Shown here piece after piece: positions 53,376-62,795 of a stretch of 64,000 bases of DNA; the first letter of the stretch is position 1, and the number at the start of each line of letters is the position of its first letter. The DNA is from Bacteroidales bacterium (GTDB taxonomy: Bacteria; Bacteroidota; Bacteroidia; Bacteroidales; F082), in assembly GCA_017561025.1 (NCBI GenBank), contig JAFZDU010000095.1:1-64000 (forward strand). The letters are read 5' to 3'. The translations under genes and the position numbers were made by a program. The notes below the pieces were generated by a model that saw only the letters and a list, made by a program, of their open reading frames with translations, did not search any database and was not told where the DNA came from.

Positions 53376-56300
53376 TCAGGTACTTTTCTTCTGCTGCTGC
53401 CCATCCACTTCCAGCATCAGCCAAATAGCTTCCGTTCCACTCATTTTCAGCAGCCCATGATTATACATAAATAACTTAGCCCTATTTAATGGTTTCTTTA
53501 TCACCTGCTGCGCCTTTATCTTCCACTTATCTTTCCAATTCTCTTCATAAGAACGAAACTTATGATGAAACTTACCGTTATCGTCCATCCAAACATAACC
53601 ACCAACTTGTATTCTTGGCCAATAAGTAGAAACTGGTTTATATGTACGCTCCATCAGAACAGGCCACACCATGCATTTCCCGTTACGCTTCAGATAATCT
53701 ATCAACAAATCCTTCCTGATAAGCAACCCCCCATGGCCCCCATGTACCCACCTGCTATCATAGCAAGCCACGCTTTCATCAGGCATAAGCCATACACCAT
53801 CACTCACCGAGAACCGCATTTCTAGTCCTTCATATAAATAGGGAGACGGCATTAACACTTCTTGAGATTCTGTCAATGAAGCATCAGAATATTCGCTAAT
53901 TGTATATAACATATACGCCGGTTGAACCTTAATACCTGAATTCAAATGCCCGACTTCATACTCTCGACATGTGCCTCCTTTGTTTTCTATCACTTTCTTG
54001 TAGCATTCTGACCAGTAATACTCTCTATAGTAGATAGACGACACCTCTCTATTCTCCGTCGAAAAACGTCCACCTAACCCTTGTCTATCAATAACCTTAC
54101 ACATCTTCTTACGAGAAGACTTATCCACCATAAATGCCTGAATAAACGTCCAAATCTCCCGCAGACTTTTTCCATTCATTTCGGTCGCATTATAATTGGA
54201 ATTCGATGAGACAGTATAATAAGAAAACATGTTTATCCAGCTCTTTCCATCCACCTCATACTCTATGTACTCTTCAATGCGTGGCATCTTCTTCCAACTC
54301 TTCAACCATTCGCTGTCTGAACCATGAGATAAATCGTATGTTGGAACTTTATAGGCTGGCAACGTATCTCCAAAGTCACGTATATCCGGATTCATAAATA
54401 GAGTAGGATCAAATTTTCTAGCCATTTCTATGATATCTCCCCTCCACCTATGCACGTATGGATCATTGTAATGATTATCAGCTAATATGGCAGCTACTTT
54501 GTATAGAGCTATCCACTGATACTTCTTTCCTATTCGTTCAATGGTGTTCTTATGTCTCAACTGGCTGGAATGTTTTCCATCAAACTTCTTGAATACTTGC
54601 GCTTCATACCCTATTTCTTCAAAAATAAGTTTGATGGCATAATTTGAGACCAGTTCAATATCCTCACCCCAGTTATCCAAAAGTGCCTGAAAGGTATAGC
54701 GCCCGAAATCACCATAAAGTCCTCTTGAGCTATATTCCGTTCGCATCGAATCCATAATATTCTTCTGCGCATAATATAGTTCTTTATCTTCTGTCTTATC
54801 ATAGTCAAGTTCGTATTTAAGTATATCTTCTGTTGGTACAAGTACATCCTTCTTTACCTTACAATAGGGGCTAGAAATATTATCTTTATCAATGCTCAAA
54901 GGACAACCAATATATTGGGCATATTCAACAATACACTTCCCATAATCTCGCACAAGAATATTTTCCCTAGGATTCCCTCCTCTAAACAGACTGTCATATG
55001 TAAGTTGAGCCACCTCAGTTACATAATCCTTTGTCTGATTTCCCGTACAACAACCGAAAGCTACTGCATAAAGCCTTTCTACAATATAATCATCATTCAC
55101 GTCATGGTAGTCCTTGATACATTGCAGCAAACACTTCTGTTCGTTTCTCAACAGATTGACTAGTGCGCGTGAGGTCTGGTCACGGAGTGCAAGATCTGTT
55201 GTTGTCAGTGTCCATACAAGTTGCCTACAAATAAGCATCAATACTTCCTTGTCTAAATGAGTCACCACTTCACTAGAAACGGATTTTGCCCATTCCGCTA
55301 ACTCAATTAAATAGTCCTTGACTATAGTATATCCAGAAATAAATGTAGTCCACAAGGCATCCCTTGACACTATTTTAAGCGGTTTTAATACCTCATCTAA
55401 CAAACTGGCATTTAGTGGCCATTCCTTGTGATAAGGTACTCTTGCAATAATCTCAAATACATCATGCCATCTATTATCATCCACGTATCTTTGGAGTAAT
55501 GCCTTTCCTGACGCTGTCAAACATGTCCGCATTGGTAATCCGTCAACAAACATATCCACCAATCTGTATCCAACATCTTCATCTTTCAGTATTTCAAAAA
55601 GTTCTTTCCCAGTACTTGTCGGCACAACATCTGTTAAAGCCTCTAGTACTGTCTCATCACTCAACAGATCGCCATTTATGTTATTGCTTGCAACCATTGA
55701 ATTAGCTATCAAATAGCCCCCCATGGTATCGTAACCGAATGTATAAAAGTGGCTCTTTTCAGAGAAATAGTATTCATTCAGTATTCCCTCATCCACCAAT
55801 GCATTAAGAAATCTTTCAGCTTCAGCTTGTATTGTTTGGTTGCTTCCGATAATAGCCAGCAGATCTCGTTGTGACATTTTCCAACGGCTACCATCTGCAA
55901 TCATTCTTTGGGCTATCTTGTACAAAACGTCTTGCAAAACGGATGTAGATGAAGAATAGTGAAAACAGGATGCCAGACGACTATTGAAATGATTGATGTA
56001 GTTTTCAATAATTTCTATCCTTGACTCATGCTTTGGTGGTGTGTTATCCCCTTGATGTGTTTGACAAAACAAGGTCAACAGCAATGGGTTCTTGAACTCA
56101 CTATTCATTATTGGCCACACGGGTAAAGGTACCGAGAACGACTTGAACATATATTCTACTGCTCCTGAAACATTCTTTTCAAAGCCAAAATGACGGTAAG
56201 ATGGAAATCCTTCATCTCTAATAAAACGATCTATCCAACTATCTCCACCAGTTGTTCTTACTGATACAATCATCCCTATGTTCTTATAAGGATGTATCTC

Positions 56301-57530
56301 ATTCAGAAAGTTCAGCAGGTGATTCTCCCAAAGTGACAGACCAACACCCTCATTGATTCCATCCACTACCATCAACACCCTGCCATATTGCCTTCCGTAT
56401 TTATCTAGAGCTTCAAAAAATGTTTTTTTCTTGCACTTGACATCCAACGTATTCAGTATCTGATCCATTGGGATATTAGTGTCAGTAATGACTCTTCCTA
56501 AAACGAAGATTGTTGGCAGGTTCTCGTCTAATCTACGTTGCACTAATTTGGCCAATAGATGTGTTTTACCATAACCACCCTTACCATAGACTATTAGTGA
56601 TTGTTCTTTGATACTCTGAATCCAGTCGTTCTCTATATGGGACTGTATCTTTCCTAAATCAGAATGTATACAGCTATAGTAATAATCATCATAACTTGCT
56701 TTATTTTCAATGATAGCTTGTCGTAAAATACTCTGCACATTATCAATAGCTTGCACTACCGTTTCTATACATTGAGCATCAAAGTGCTTCAACGACAGAC
56801 TGTCAACAATCTGTCTTACCGCAGTTTCCACTTCATTGAGAGTAGCCTCGTCAATTTTATCTTTATAAAACTCCTTGGCACGAGCAAAGTCAGCAAGCAA
56901 TTTTGAACGTTCTTCCACAAATAGTAAAGCAACCCTTTCATCTCTGCAAGTTGAGGCGAAAGCATCTTCAAATAGTTCATATTTAAAGTTGATGCTCAAA
57001 TCAAATTTCTTCCCCAAGTTCTTGATATTCAGTTCCGATTTTTCTTTGAACCAATCTTGTGTGGGAACAAATTCAAGCTCTCTGTTGATTACCTTGGCTG
57101 CTGATGATAAGATGTCAGTTTTGTACTTGAGATTTGAGAAATATAGAAATAAAAAATAAACGAATGTTACCCCCACTAATCCTACTATAAGTACAGCTGG
57201 TGGTACACTATTGTCTAACCATAACTGTAAATTTATCACGTTCTTCTCGCTCGCTACGAACAAGTTCGCTCTAATGAAGGGAATAAAGCCTCCACCGCTT
57301 ATTATCAGTATAACAGAACTCATATAGGTTCCGAATACCCATTTTTGACGGCGGTTCTCCATATACTTTTTGATTACCTCAGCCAGTCTGTCAGCATCCA
57401 AGTGTTTCTTAGCCTTACCAACAATTATCCTGAATGCACCACGAATCAACAGATAATCAAATAAGAATACCGTCAGATAGCCTACAGCAATAATGGCAAT
57501 TATTATGAGTATATATATCCCTAGACTCAC
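53376..57530 (-). CDS. Membrane-anchored STAND NTPase (1384 residues)
   Basis: The start is a GTG at 57530 preceded by AGAGGGAG. Three membrane helices lie at about residues 4-26, 63-85 and 108-132. A helical segment follows, then a NACHT/STAND-type NTPase with Walker A IVYGKGGYGKTHLLAKLV (near 317), Walker B VLMVVDGINEG (near 389) and SVRTTGGDSWIDRF. The last ~800 residues are helical with no enzyme motif, ending in a Trp/Tyr-rich part (MVWPVLMERTYKPVSTYWPR). The layout is that of an Avs-like sensor with a membrane effector. Its gene follows the DGQHR gene by 26 bp, which ties it to a specific operon. Confidence 0.75.
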   Translation of the reverse strand: MSLGIYILIIIAIIAVGYLTVFLFDYLLIRGAFRIIVGKAKKHLDADRLAEVIKKYMENRRQKWVFGTYMSSVILIISGGGFIPFIRANLFVASEKNVINLQLWLDNSVPPAVLIVGLVGVTFVYFLFLYFSNLKYKTDILSSAAKVINRELEFVPTQDWFKEKSELNIKNLGKKFDLSINFKYELFEDAFASTCRDERVALLFVEERSKLLADFARAKEFYKDKIDEATLNEVETAVRQIVDSLSLKHFDAQCIETVVQAIDNVQSILRQAIIENKASYDDYYYSCIHSDLGKIQSHIENDWIQSIKEQSLIVYGKGGYGKTHLLAKLVQRRLDENLPTIFVLGRVITDTNIPMDQILNTLDVKCKKKTFFEALDKYGRQYGRVLMVVDGINEGVGLSLWENHLLNFLNEIHPYKNIGMIVSVRTTGGDSWIDRFIRDEGFPSYRHFGFEKNVSGAVEYMFKSFSVPLPVWPIMNSEFKNPLLLTLFCQTHQGDNTPPKHESRIEIIENYINHFNSRLASCFHYSSSTSVLQDVLYKIAQRMIADGSRWKMSQRDLLAIIGSNQTIQAEAERFLNALVDEGILNEYYFSEKSHFYTFGYDTMGGYLIANSMVASNNINGDLLSDETVLEALTDVVPTSTGKELFEILKDEDVGYRLVDMFVDGLPMRTCLTASGKALLQRYVDDNRWHDVFEIIARVPYHKEWPLNASLLDEVLKPLKIVSRDALWTTFISGYTIVKDYLIELAEWAKSVSSEVVTHLDKEVLMLICRQLVWTLTTTDLALRDQTSRALVNLLRNEQKCLLQCIKDYHDVNDDYIVERLYAVAFGCCTGNQTKDYVTEVAQLTYDSLFRGGNPRENILVRDYGKCIVEYAQYIGCPLSIDKDNISSPYCKVKKDVLVPTEDILKYELDYDKTEDKELYYAQKNIMDSMRTEYSSRGLYGDFGRYTFQALLDNWGEDIELVSNYAIKLIFEEIGYEAQVFKKFDGKHSSQLRHKNTIERIGKKYQWIALYKVAAILADNHYNDPYVHRWRGDIIEMARKFDPTLFMNPDIRDFGDTLPAYKVPTYDLSHGSDSEWLKSWKKMPRIEEYIEYEVDGKSWINMFSYYTVSSNSNYNATEMNGKSLREIWTFIQAFMVDKSSRKKMCKVIDRQGLGGRFSTENREVSSIYYREYYWSECYKKVIENKGGTCREYEVGHLNSGIKVQPAYMLYTISEYSDASLTESQEVLMPSPYLYEGLEMRFSVSDGVWLMPDESVACYDSRWVHGGHGGLLIRKDLLIDYLKRNGKCMVWPVLMERTYKPVSTYWPRIQVGGYVWMDDNGKFHHKFRSYEENWKDKWKIKAQQVIKKPLNRAKLFMYNHGLLKMSGTEAIWLMLEVDGQQQKKST

Positions 57531-57556
57531 GCTCCCTCTTATTATTAGATTTACAA

Positions 57557-58738
57557 TTATTTGATTCCTAGTATTTCCTTCATTCTCACATATAAGCTAT
57601 TCTGCATACCACTGCCAGCACCTCGTGCAAACTCACCCTTGAGGGCAAACAATGTTTCTCCATGTGGCTGTAGTGGTTTCAGAAAATCAACAAAGAAAGT
57701 TATTGTTTTCGCATACACAAGCGGAGAAAAAGCATTCTCTTTCATTTCCTTCACATCTTTATTTGACATAGCCAAGTGTACGTCCTTAAGTAGCGAAATA
57801 ATAGCCCCAACTCCTGTAGTTTTACATAGTACAGAAGAAGGCTTATCCTCAATTTCTTCCGGCCAAATGGATTTTAATGTAAATCGGACAGCCGCCATAT
57901 AGGCCAGCAATTCGTGGGCGACATATTTATATCTCTGATCCCCACTTTTAAGCATCTCCACAGCATCTGACCATATTCCCTTCGCTGACAAATGTTTCAA
58001 AAAAGCCTCAACCAAAAACGATTGTGAAACATATCCTGAACCCCTGCCGAGCATTTTTACAAATCCATTAAAAGCTGAAGATGTGTCATTTTCAAGAAGC
58101 ACTACTAGTTCATGCGCAAGGTATATCTCATTTTGACGAGGAATAGTATTGGCATCATCCAAAGGTATTGACACCCCATAAATATCATAAAACAATGATT
58201 TATTTACCTTCTTCTGATTAAAGTTTACATTAGCAAATATCTGAGCCTGTTCCCACATATCATAGTTAACCAAAATAGTGCAACCAAAACTGAAACTTTC
58301 CAAATACTTGATAATCGTCTCACTATTATAACCAAATACTGAAGATGAACGCCGAGCTTCATCATAAAGGTATTTAACACCTGAATACCGATGCTGTCCA
58401 TCAACAATCATTGTTTGCTCAGGTATATTAAAAGTCAAATTTTCTCCATCCTTAAACAATTTAGGATTCTCGCTTTCATTAGGGCATGCCAAAATAATAG
58501 AATTCGGGAACACTAGATTAGCTCCGCCTTTTTCATTAGCAGTGATACACCTCACAATGTATTTAGCTATCGATCTAACACGAGCATCCTCTATTTGCCG
58601 TTGATAATCAGTTCCTGATTCTTCAGTCCTATAACTAATACGTATCTTACTATTATATAATTCTTTGAATGGTACTATTCCCACCAAAACAGATTTTTTC
58701 TTTTCTTCAAAACTCTGCTGAACAATAACTTTACTCAT
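57557..58738 (-). CDS. DGQHR-domain protein (DndB-like)
   Basis: The DGQHR motif lies at residues 113-117 of this 393-residue protein, within IPEQTMIVDGQHRYSGVKYL. The region before (RVRSIAKYIVRCITANEKGG) and after (FANVNFNQKKVNKSLFYDIY) matches the fold shared by DndB and other DGQHR proteins. DndB regulates DNA phosphorothioation, but no dndCDE genes are visible, so this is a different use of the domain. It overlaps the membrane coiled-coil gene by 4 bp and precedes the STAND gene. Confidence 0.82.
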   Translation of the reverse strand: MSKVIVQQSFEEKKKSVLVGIVPFKELYNSKIRISYRTEESGTDYQRQIEDARVRSIAKYIVRCITANEKGGANLVFPNSIILACPNESENPKLFKDGENLTFNIPEQTMIVDGQHRYSGVKYLYDEARRSSSVFGYNSETIIKYLESFSFGCTILVNYDMWEQAQIFANVNFNQKKVNKSLFYDIYGVSIPLDDANTIPRQNEIYLAHELVVLLENDTSSAFNGFVKMLGRGSGYVSQSFLVEAFLKHLSAKGIWSDAVEMLKSGDQRYKYVAHELLAYMAAVRFTLKSIWPEEIEDKPSSVLCKTTGVGAIISLLKDVHLAMSNKDVKEMKENAFSPLVYAKTITFFVDFLKPLQPHGETLFALKGEFARGAGSGMQNSLYVRMKEILGIK

Positions 58739-59484
58739 ATTATTCTCCTTCCTTCTCTTTTTTCGTCCTTGGTAATTTCGTTAATTTTGCTCATATCATC
58801 GTGGGTAAAGATACATTCTTCAGACTCATCTTCCACAATATTTCCTAATGTAGGAATGGGGGGGGCTGATTCCAAATTAGATATCCTATTCTCCAAAGGA
58901 GTAATATATTGTTGAAGGAGCTCTTTAACAAGTTGCTCTCGTAGAAGGCGTGCTGCCGTTGTGTCTCCTACAATATCTTTAAGCTGCGTTTCAACTTCTG
59001 TCTCAAGGTGATTTGCCACGTAATTCTTTGCCGTTTCATCTGCCTTAACTGCGGCTAATGACTCTGCCTTTGATTCTATATCCTTAATTGTTCTATATCC
59101 TAAGAAACCTAATAATGCAACAATAAATGCAGTGATACAAGATGCAAGTCTAAAAAAGTCCGTTTCTGTTTCTTGAGATTTGATGAGTATATTATATTTG
59201 TCCGTAATCTCTTGACTCTGTTTATCTAGCTCGTCAATCAGTTTATTTATCTGAATGTCATTTTCTAAAAGGACTTGGCCTACTGTTAAAGAATCTTGTG
59301 GAATAATCAAGTTCACTTTAACTTCTCGAACATTTACATTCTCATGTAATATCGGCCATAATACAAGAAAACTCATTGTCAGAGAAAAGACAATGGATAT
59401 GAAGAGAAAGGCCCTTTTGAGAGAAATATTCTCCTTATTTTTCTGTTCTTCCTGCTTGGCTTCCTTAGACCTCTGTTTACACAT
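58735..59484 (-). CDS. Membrane protein with coiled coil, first gene of the DGQHR/STAND operon
   Basis: The protein (249 residues) has two hydrophobic helices (about 24-46, AFLFISIVFSLTMSFLVLWP; and about 110-132, LASCITAFIVALLGFLGYRT) around a likely periplasmic loop with coiled-coil character (INKLIDELDKQSQEITDKYN). A long helical cytoplasmic tail follows, with QLVKELLQQYITPLENRISN. The C terminus is acidic. No family was recognised. It overlaps the DGQHR gene (ATGA), so the three genes are probably one functional unit at the membrane. Confidence 0.6.
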   Translation of the reverse strand: MCKQRSKEAKQEEQKNKENISLKRAFLFISIVFSLTMSFLVLWPILHENVNVREVKVNLIIPQDSLTVGQVLLENDIQINKLIDELDKQSQEITDKYNILIKSQETETDFFRLASCITAFIVALLGFLGYRTIKDIESKAESLAAVKADETAKNYVANHLETEVETQLKDIVGDTTAARLLREQLVKELLQQYITPLENRISNLESAPPIPTLGNIVEDESEECIFTHDDMSKINEITKDEKREGRRII

Positions 59485-59581
59485 CTTTATAATTTCATTT
59501 TAATATTAGCTAACAATAGATAAATCAAAAAAAACGAACAAATAATCTATAATTAATCTGTAAAGACAATTCATTTCACTA

Positions 59582-59884
59582 TCATTTCCCACTCGCCTTC
59601 AACAAATTCTTCAAAAGCTCATGCAATGCCTCGTTAACAAGTTCATCTGTAGCTTTTTGCCCTTCAGTACGCAATGACGTCCGCATTTCCAGAAGCATAT
59701 TGAATTGTGCAGCTTCCTCAGGAGACATATATCTTCCAGCAAAACTGAAATATCTTGCAACCCGGATTATCATTCCATTTATAGTCTGCCATTGCTGCTG
59801 AAGATAAGCAACTTTAGCCGCCTTATCAAGAATCGACCACTGAGCATGCAGCTGCTCTGCTTTTTCGAGGTCTCGCTTATACAT
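59582..59884 (-). CDS. Small helical hypothetical protein (100 residues)
   Basis: The product is short and helical: KRDLEKAEQLHAQWSILDKA, INGMIIRVARYFSFAGRYMS and EALHELLKNLLKASGK. It is the first gene of island 2, 52 bp after the ATP-grasp gene and 97 bp before the membrane coiled-coil gene. I do not recognise it. It could belong to either transcript. Confidence 0.45.
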   Translation of the reverse strand: MYKRDLEKAEQLHAQWSILDKAAKVAYLQQQWQTINGMIIRVARYFSFAGRYMSPEEAAQFNMLLEMRTSLRTEGQKATDELVNEALHELLKNLLKASGK

Positions 59885-59936
59885 TTATCAGTAAGTTTAA
59901 TACACTAATATTTAAATATAAATTACAGGATAACGA

Positions 59937-60944
59937 CTACTTTATCTCCATCAAATAATCATTCTTAGAGAACATGCGGCCGTACTTCGGCTGCAGTATC
60001 TGAGGATCAACTTCTTCACCTTTTACCCACTGAATGATAGCCTTAGGCATATTTACACCAGCCTCATAGCTGAATGGGAAACCTCCACCAAAACGAGGAT
60101 TCAGCTCCAATACACAGTACGCACCATCTGCTCTCTGCATGATGTCTACATCAAGATTACCGATGTGTCCTAATGCCTCACCGATCTTACGTCCCATCTC
60201 ACGTACCTCTGGAAGATCTACAGTAACGGCCTTATCAGTCTCACCAGCACGCATAGCTAATTTCTGCTTTACACTGACTCCGACGTTCTTTCCATTAAGG
60301 TCGTTCATAATGTCCAGGCCAAACTCATTACCAGTCAACTTCTCCTGGATCATGATATACTCGTCTCCCACAGAAGCAGTCGCCAATATAGTCTTCTTGA
60401 TTTTCTTCATCAACAGATTATAGTAGATGTCCAGCTCCTCCATATCTGCAATACTTTCCAGACCAATAGAGCCAGAACCCCAACGAGGTTTCATGAAGAG
60501 GGGGAACTCAATCTCACCAGCAGCCAAAGCCTTCTTGACATCATCCAAACGAACGTAAGTCTTAGGAGCTACCAAACCGAGAGACTCCACCCACTGGGCT
60601 GTCTTATACTTATCAAAAGCAATGTCAATTACCTGGGGGTCACTCACAATCACCTTCACACCAAGTTCCTCAAAACGTGCTTTATTCTCAGCAAGGATAG
60701 GAAGTTCAAGATCATTCAAGCTAAGGAGTACATCAATCTGCTGCTCCTTGCAGATATTGAGCGTGATATTCACATACTCAGGATCATATACTGCCGGCAC
60801 CTGCAACTTCACATCAGCTACCTGTAAAGCAGGAGCTGAAAGCTGCATATCCGTTGCTACCACCTTGTCACCTTCAGAAAGATTCTCTTTAAAATATTTC
60901 AACAGGTACGTTCTGCGACCTGCACATGTAAATAGGATGTTCAT
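59937..60944 (-). CDS. ATP-grasp ligase (carbamoyl-phosphate-synthase-like)
   Basis: The 335-residue protein begins ILFTCAGRRTYLLKYFKENL (pre-ATP-grasp domain), then DKYKTAQWVESLGLVAPKTY and FPLFMKPRWGSGSIGLESIA. The late catalytic part, NLDVDIMQRADGAYCVLELN with PRFGGGFPFSYEA, has the metal-binding E and N. It probably couples an amino acid or a related carboxylate to a sugar or lipid acceptor. It follows the decarboxylase gene in the same operon. Confidence 0.84.
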   Translation of the reverse strand: MNILFTCAGRRTYLLKYFKENLSEGDKVVATDMQLSAPALQVADVKLQVPAVYDPEYVNITLNICKEQQIDVLLSLNDLELPILAENKARFEELGVKVIVSDPQVIDIAFDKYKTAQWVESLGLVAPKTYVRLDDVKKALAAGEIEFPLFMKPRWGSGSIGLESIADMEELDIYYNLLMKKIKKTILATASVGDEYIMIQEKLTGNEFGLDIMNDLNGKNVGVSVKQKLAMRAGETDKAVTVDLPEVREMGRKIGEALGHIGNLDVDIMQRADGAYCVLELNPRFGGGFPFSYEAGVNMPKAIIQWVKGEEVDPQILQPKYGRMFSKNDYLMEIK

Positions 60945-60961
60945 ATATTATTCTGTTATGA

Positions 60962-62197
60962 TCAAAAATTATAAATCCCGACAATATCCTCTACTGTCTG
61001 ACGTCTTCTTGCCTCTACAAAAGTTCCATTTTTCTGCATCAAGATTGGTTCAAGGAAATTGATAAAAGTTGGAGTCAAACAAATTGTATATGCACCAACC
61101 CCATCGAATTGGATAAAATCACCAGCTTCTAATTTTGGTAGTGAGATATCTTTCAATATCACATCCTTCTCCATACAAGTGGAGCCAACCACATCACAAA
61201 CATACTGTTCTTGATTCTCAGAAGCCCTGTATACCTTGTGAGGAAGGTTATTAGCATGCATTGTTGGTTTCACGTCAAACACAGTTCCATCCACCATCAC
61301 AAAGTTCACCTTACCCACTTTCTTGTTCTGATACACCTTGGTATAGTAAGAGAACACATTTGACACCACTGAAGAGCCTGGTTCTATCACGATAGTTGGC
61401 TTGACATGATTAAACCACTCATTAGTTAAGGTCTCATCCAAGACGCAATTGGCATAGTCTTCATAAGTTGGCTTCCCCGTCAAGTCCATGCCTTCAGGTG
61501 CTGCACCAAAATAACCACCTCCAATATCAAACAGCTCTATTTCGTTCAGCTCATACTGTTCGCAGACCTTCAACATGTGTTGAGTGATTATCTTATAGTT
61601 CAATACTGCACGATCTGAAGTAGAAGTATGTCCGTGAAGCGAAATAATTTTAATTCCTACTTCATGCAATCTATCGATGTTACGACCTATGATATCAGAT
61701 GGGAATCCAAATCGTCCAAAACGCAAACCACATTGGATTGTACTATTCCCGTGCTCATCAGTAAGATTGATATTGATTCTTATACCCACTTGCAAATCAG
61801 CATCAGGATGCTTTTTAGCATACTCACAAATCATCTCAACCTCATACTCACTATCTAGGTTAATGATAGCTCCATGCTCCAATGCTTTCTCAAATATAGC
61901 AGGACGCTTGATAGGGCCATTGAAGATCACCTTTTCAAAACCAATTTTGTGAGCCAATTCATACTCCATCTCCGACACCACCTCGGCCAACACACCCTCT
62001 TCAAGGGCTATCTTACAAAGAGCTGGCACATAGTTGGTCTTGAACGAGTATCCCGCCACTACCTTCTCATATCTCTTTTTGAAAGCGGCCAAAAAGTTAT
62101 TGATATTGCTTCGGTACTTCTCAGCATCCATTAGATAGAAAGGTGTGCCGAACTGTTCATCCAAGCCCTTCAGCAAAGCATAATTAATTGGTTCCAT
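60962..62197 (-). CDS. Fold-type III PLP decarboxylase (diaminopimelate decarboxylase-like)
   Basis: I start at the ATG at 62197 (MEPINYALLKGLDEQFGTPF, 411 residues) because longer readings extend further into the sugar transferase gene. The PLP lysine lies in VAGYSFKTNYVPALCKIALE. IELFDIGGGYFGAAPEGMDL is the glycine loop, VIEPGSSVVSNVFSYYTKVY follows, and CDVVGSTCMEKDVILKDISL contains the second-subunit cysteine. It may make an amine or D-amino acid for polysaccharide decoration together with the ATP-grasp enzyme. It overlaps the sugar transferase gene by 14 bp. Confidence 0.83.
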   Translation of the reverse strand: MEPINYALLKGLDEQFGTPFYLMDAEKYRSNINNFLAAFKKRYEKVVAGYSFKTNYVPALCKIALEEGVLAEVVSEMEYELAHKIGFEKVIFNGPIKRPAIFEKALEHGAIINLDSEYEVEMICEYAKKHPDADLQVGIRININLTDEHGNSTIQCGLRFGRFGFPSDIIGRNIDRLHEVGIKIISLHGHTSTSDRAVLNYKIITQHMLKVCEQYELNEIELFDIGGGYFGAAPEGMDLTGKPTYEDYANCVLDETLTNEWFNHVKPTIVIEPGSSVVSNVFSYYTKVYQNKKVGKVNFVMVDGTVFDVKPTMHANNLPHKVYRASENQEQYVCDVVGSTCMEKDVILKDISLPKLEAGDFIQFDGVGAYTICLTPTFINFLEPILMQKNGTFVEARRRQTVEDIVGIYNF

Positions 62198-62792
62198 CAA
62201 AATCCTCCATGGTGGCATCATTGTCAGAGTTGATATCCTCTCTGAAGAGCACCTTCTTAATAGTTATAAATATCACCTTCAGATCGGTAAGAAGAGAAAG
62301 ATTATCTATATACCAAACATCAAGTTTAAATTTCTCTGTCCATGAAATCTGGTTACGACCGTGACACTGGGCCCAACCGCTAATGCCCGGACGCACCTCA
62401 TGACGTCTCATCTGCTCCTTGCTATAAAGCGGAAGATACTGCACCAACAACGGACGAGGCCCTATGAGAGCCATATCTCCCTTCAACACATTAATCAACT
62501 GAGGCAACTCGTCAATACTAGTAGAGCGCACAAACGCCCCCACCTTAGTCAAACGGTCAGCATCTGGCAGCAACTCACCATTTGCATCACGCTCATCAGT
62601 CATTGTCTTGAACTTAATCACCTTAAATATCTTACCATCCTTTCCGGGGCGTTCCTGAAAAAAGAAAGCCCCAGCCCCCTTATTCGCAAAATGCAGCCAG
62701 ATGGTTACAATCAACAAGAATGGCCAAATGATTGATAAAGCAACCAGCGCAATTGTGAAATCTATCAGGCGTTTGAAGAAATGTTTGTACAT
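62184..62792 (-). CDS. PglC-like initiating phosphoglycosyl transferase
   Basis: This 202-residue protein has one N-terminal hydrophobic helix (LIDFTIALVALSIIWPFLLI) and then GKIFKVIKFKTMTDERDANG, TSIDELPQLINVLKGDMALI and GPRPLLVQYLPLYSKEQMRR with HEVRPGISGWAQCHGRNQIS. Short length and these motifs fit PglC, which transfers a diNAcBac-type sugar phosphate to undecaprenyl phosphate. It is adjacent to a GT4 gene and belongs with the aminotransferase at 44731. Confidence 0.9.
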   Translation of the reverse strand: MYKHFFKRLIDFTIALVALSIIWPFLLIVTIWLHFANKGAGAFFFQERPGKDGKIFKVIKFKTMTDERDANGELLPDADRLTKVGAFVRSTSIDELPQLINVLKGDMALIGPRPLLVQYLPLYSKEQMRRHEVRPGISGWAQCHGRNQISWTEKFKLDVWYIDNLSLLTDLKVIFITIKKVLFREDINSDNDATMEDFDGTN

Positions 62793-62795
62793 ATT

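Noticed and set aside
57557..58738. DNA phosphorothioation (Dnd) system because of the DGQHR protein
   Set aside because: No dndA, dndC, dndD or dndE gene is in the neighbourhood, so only the domain is called.
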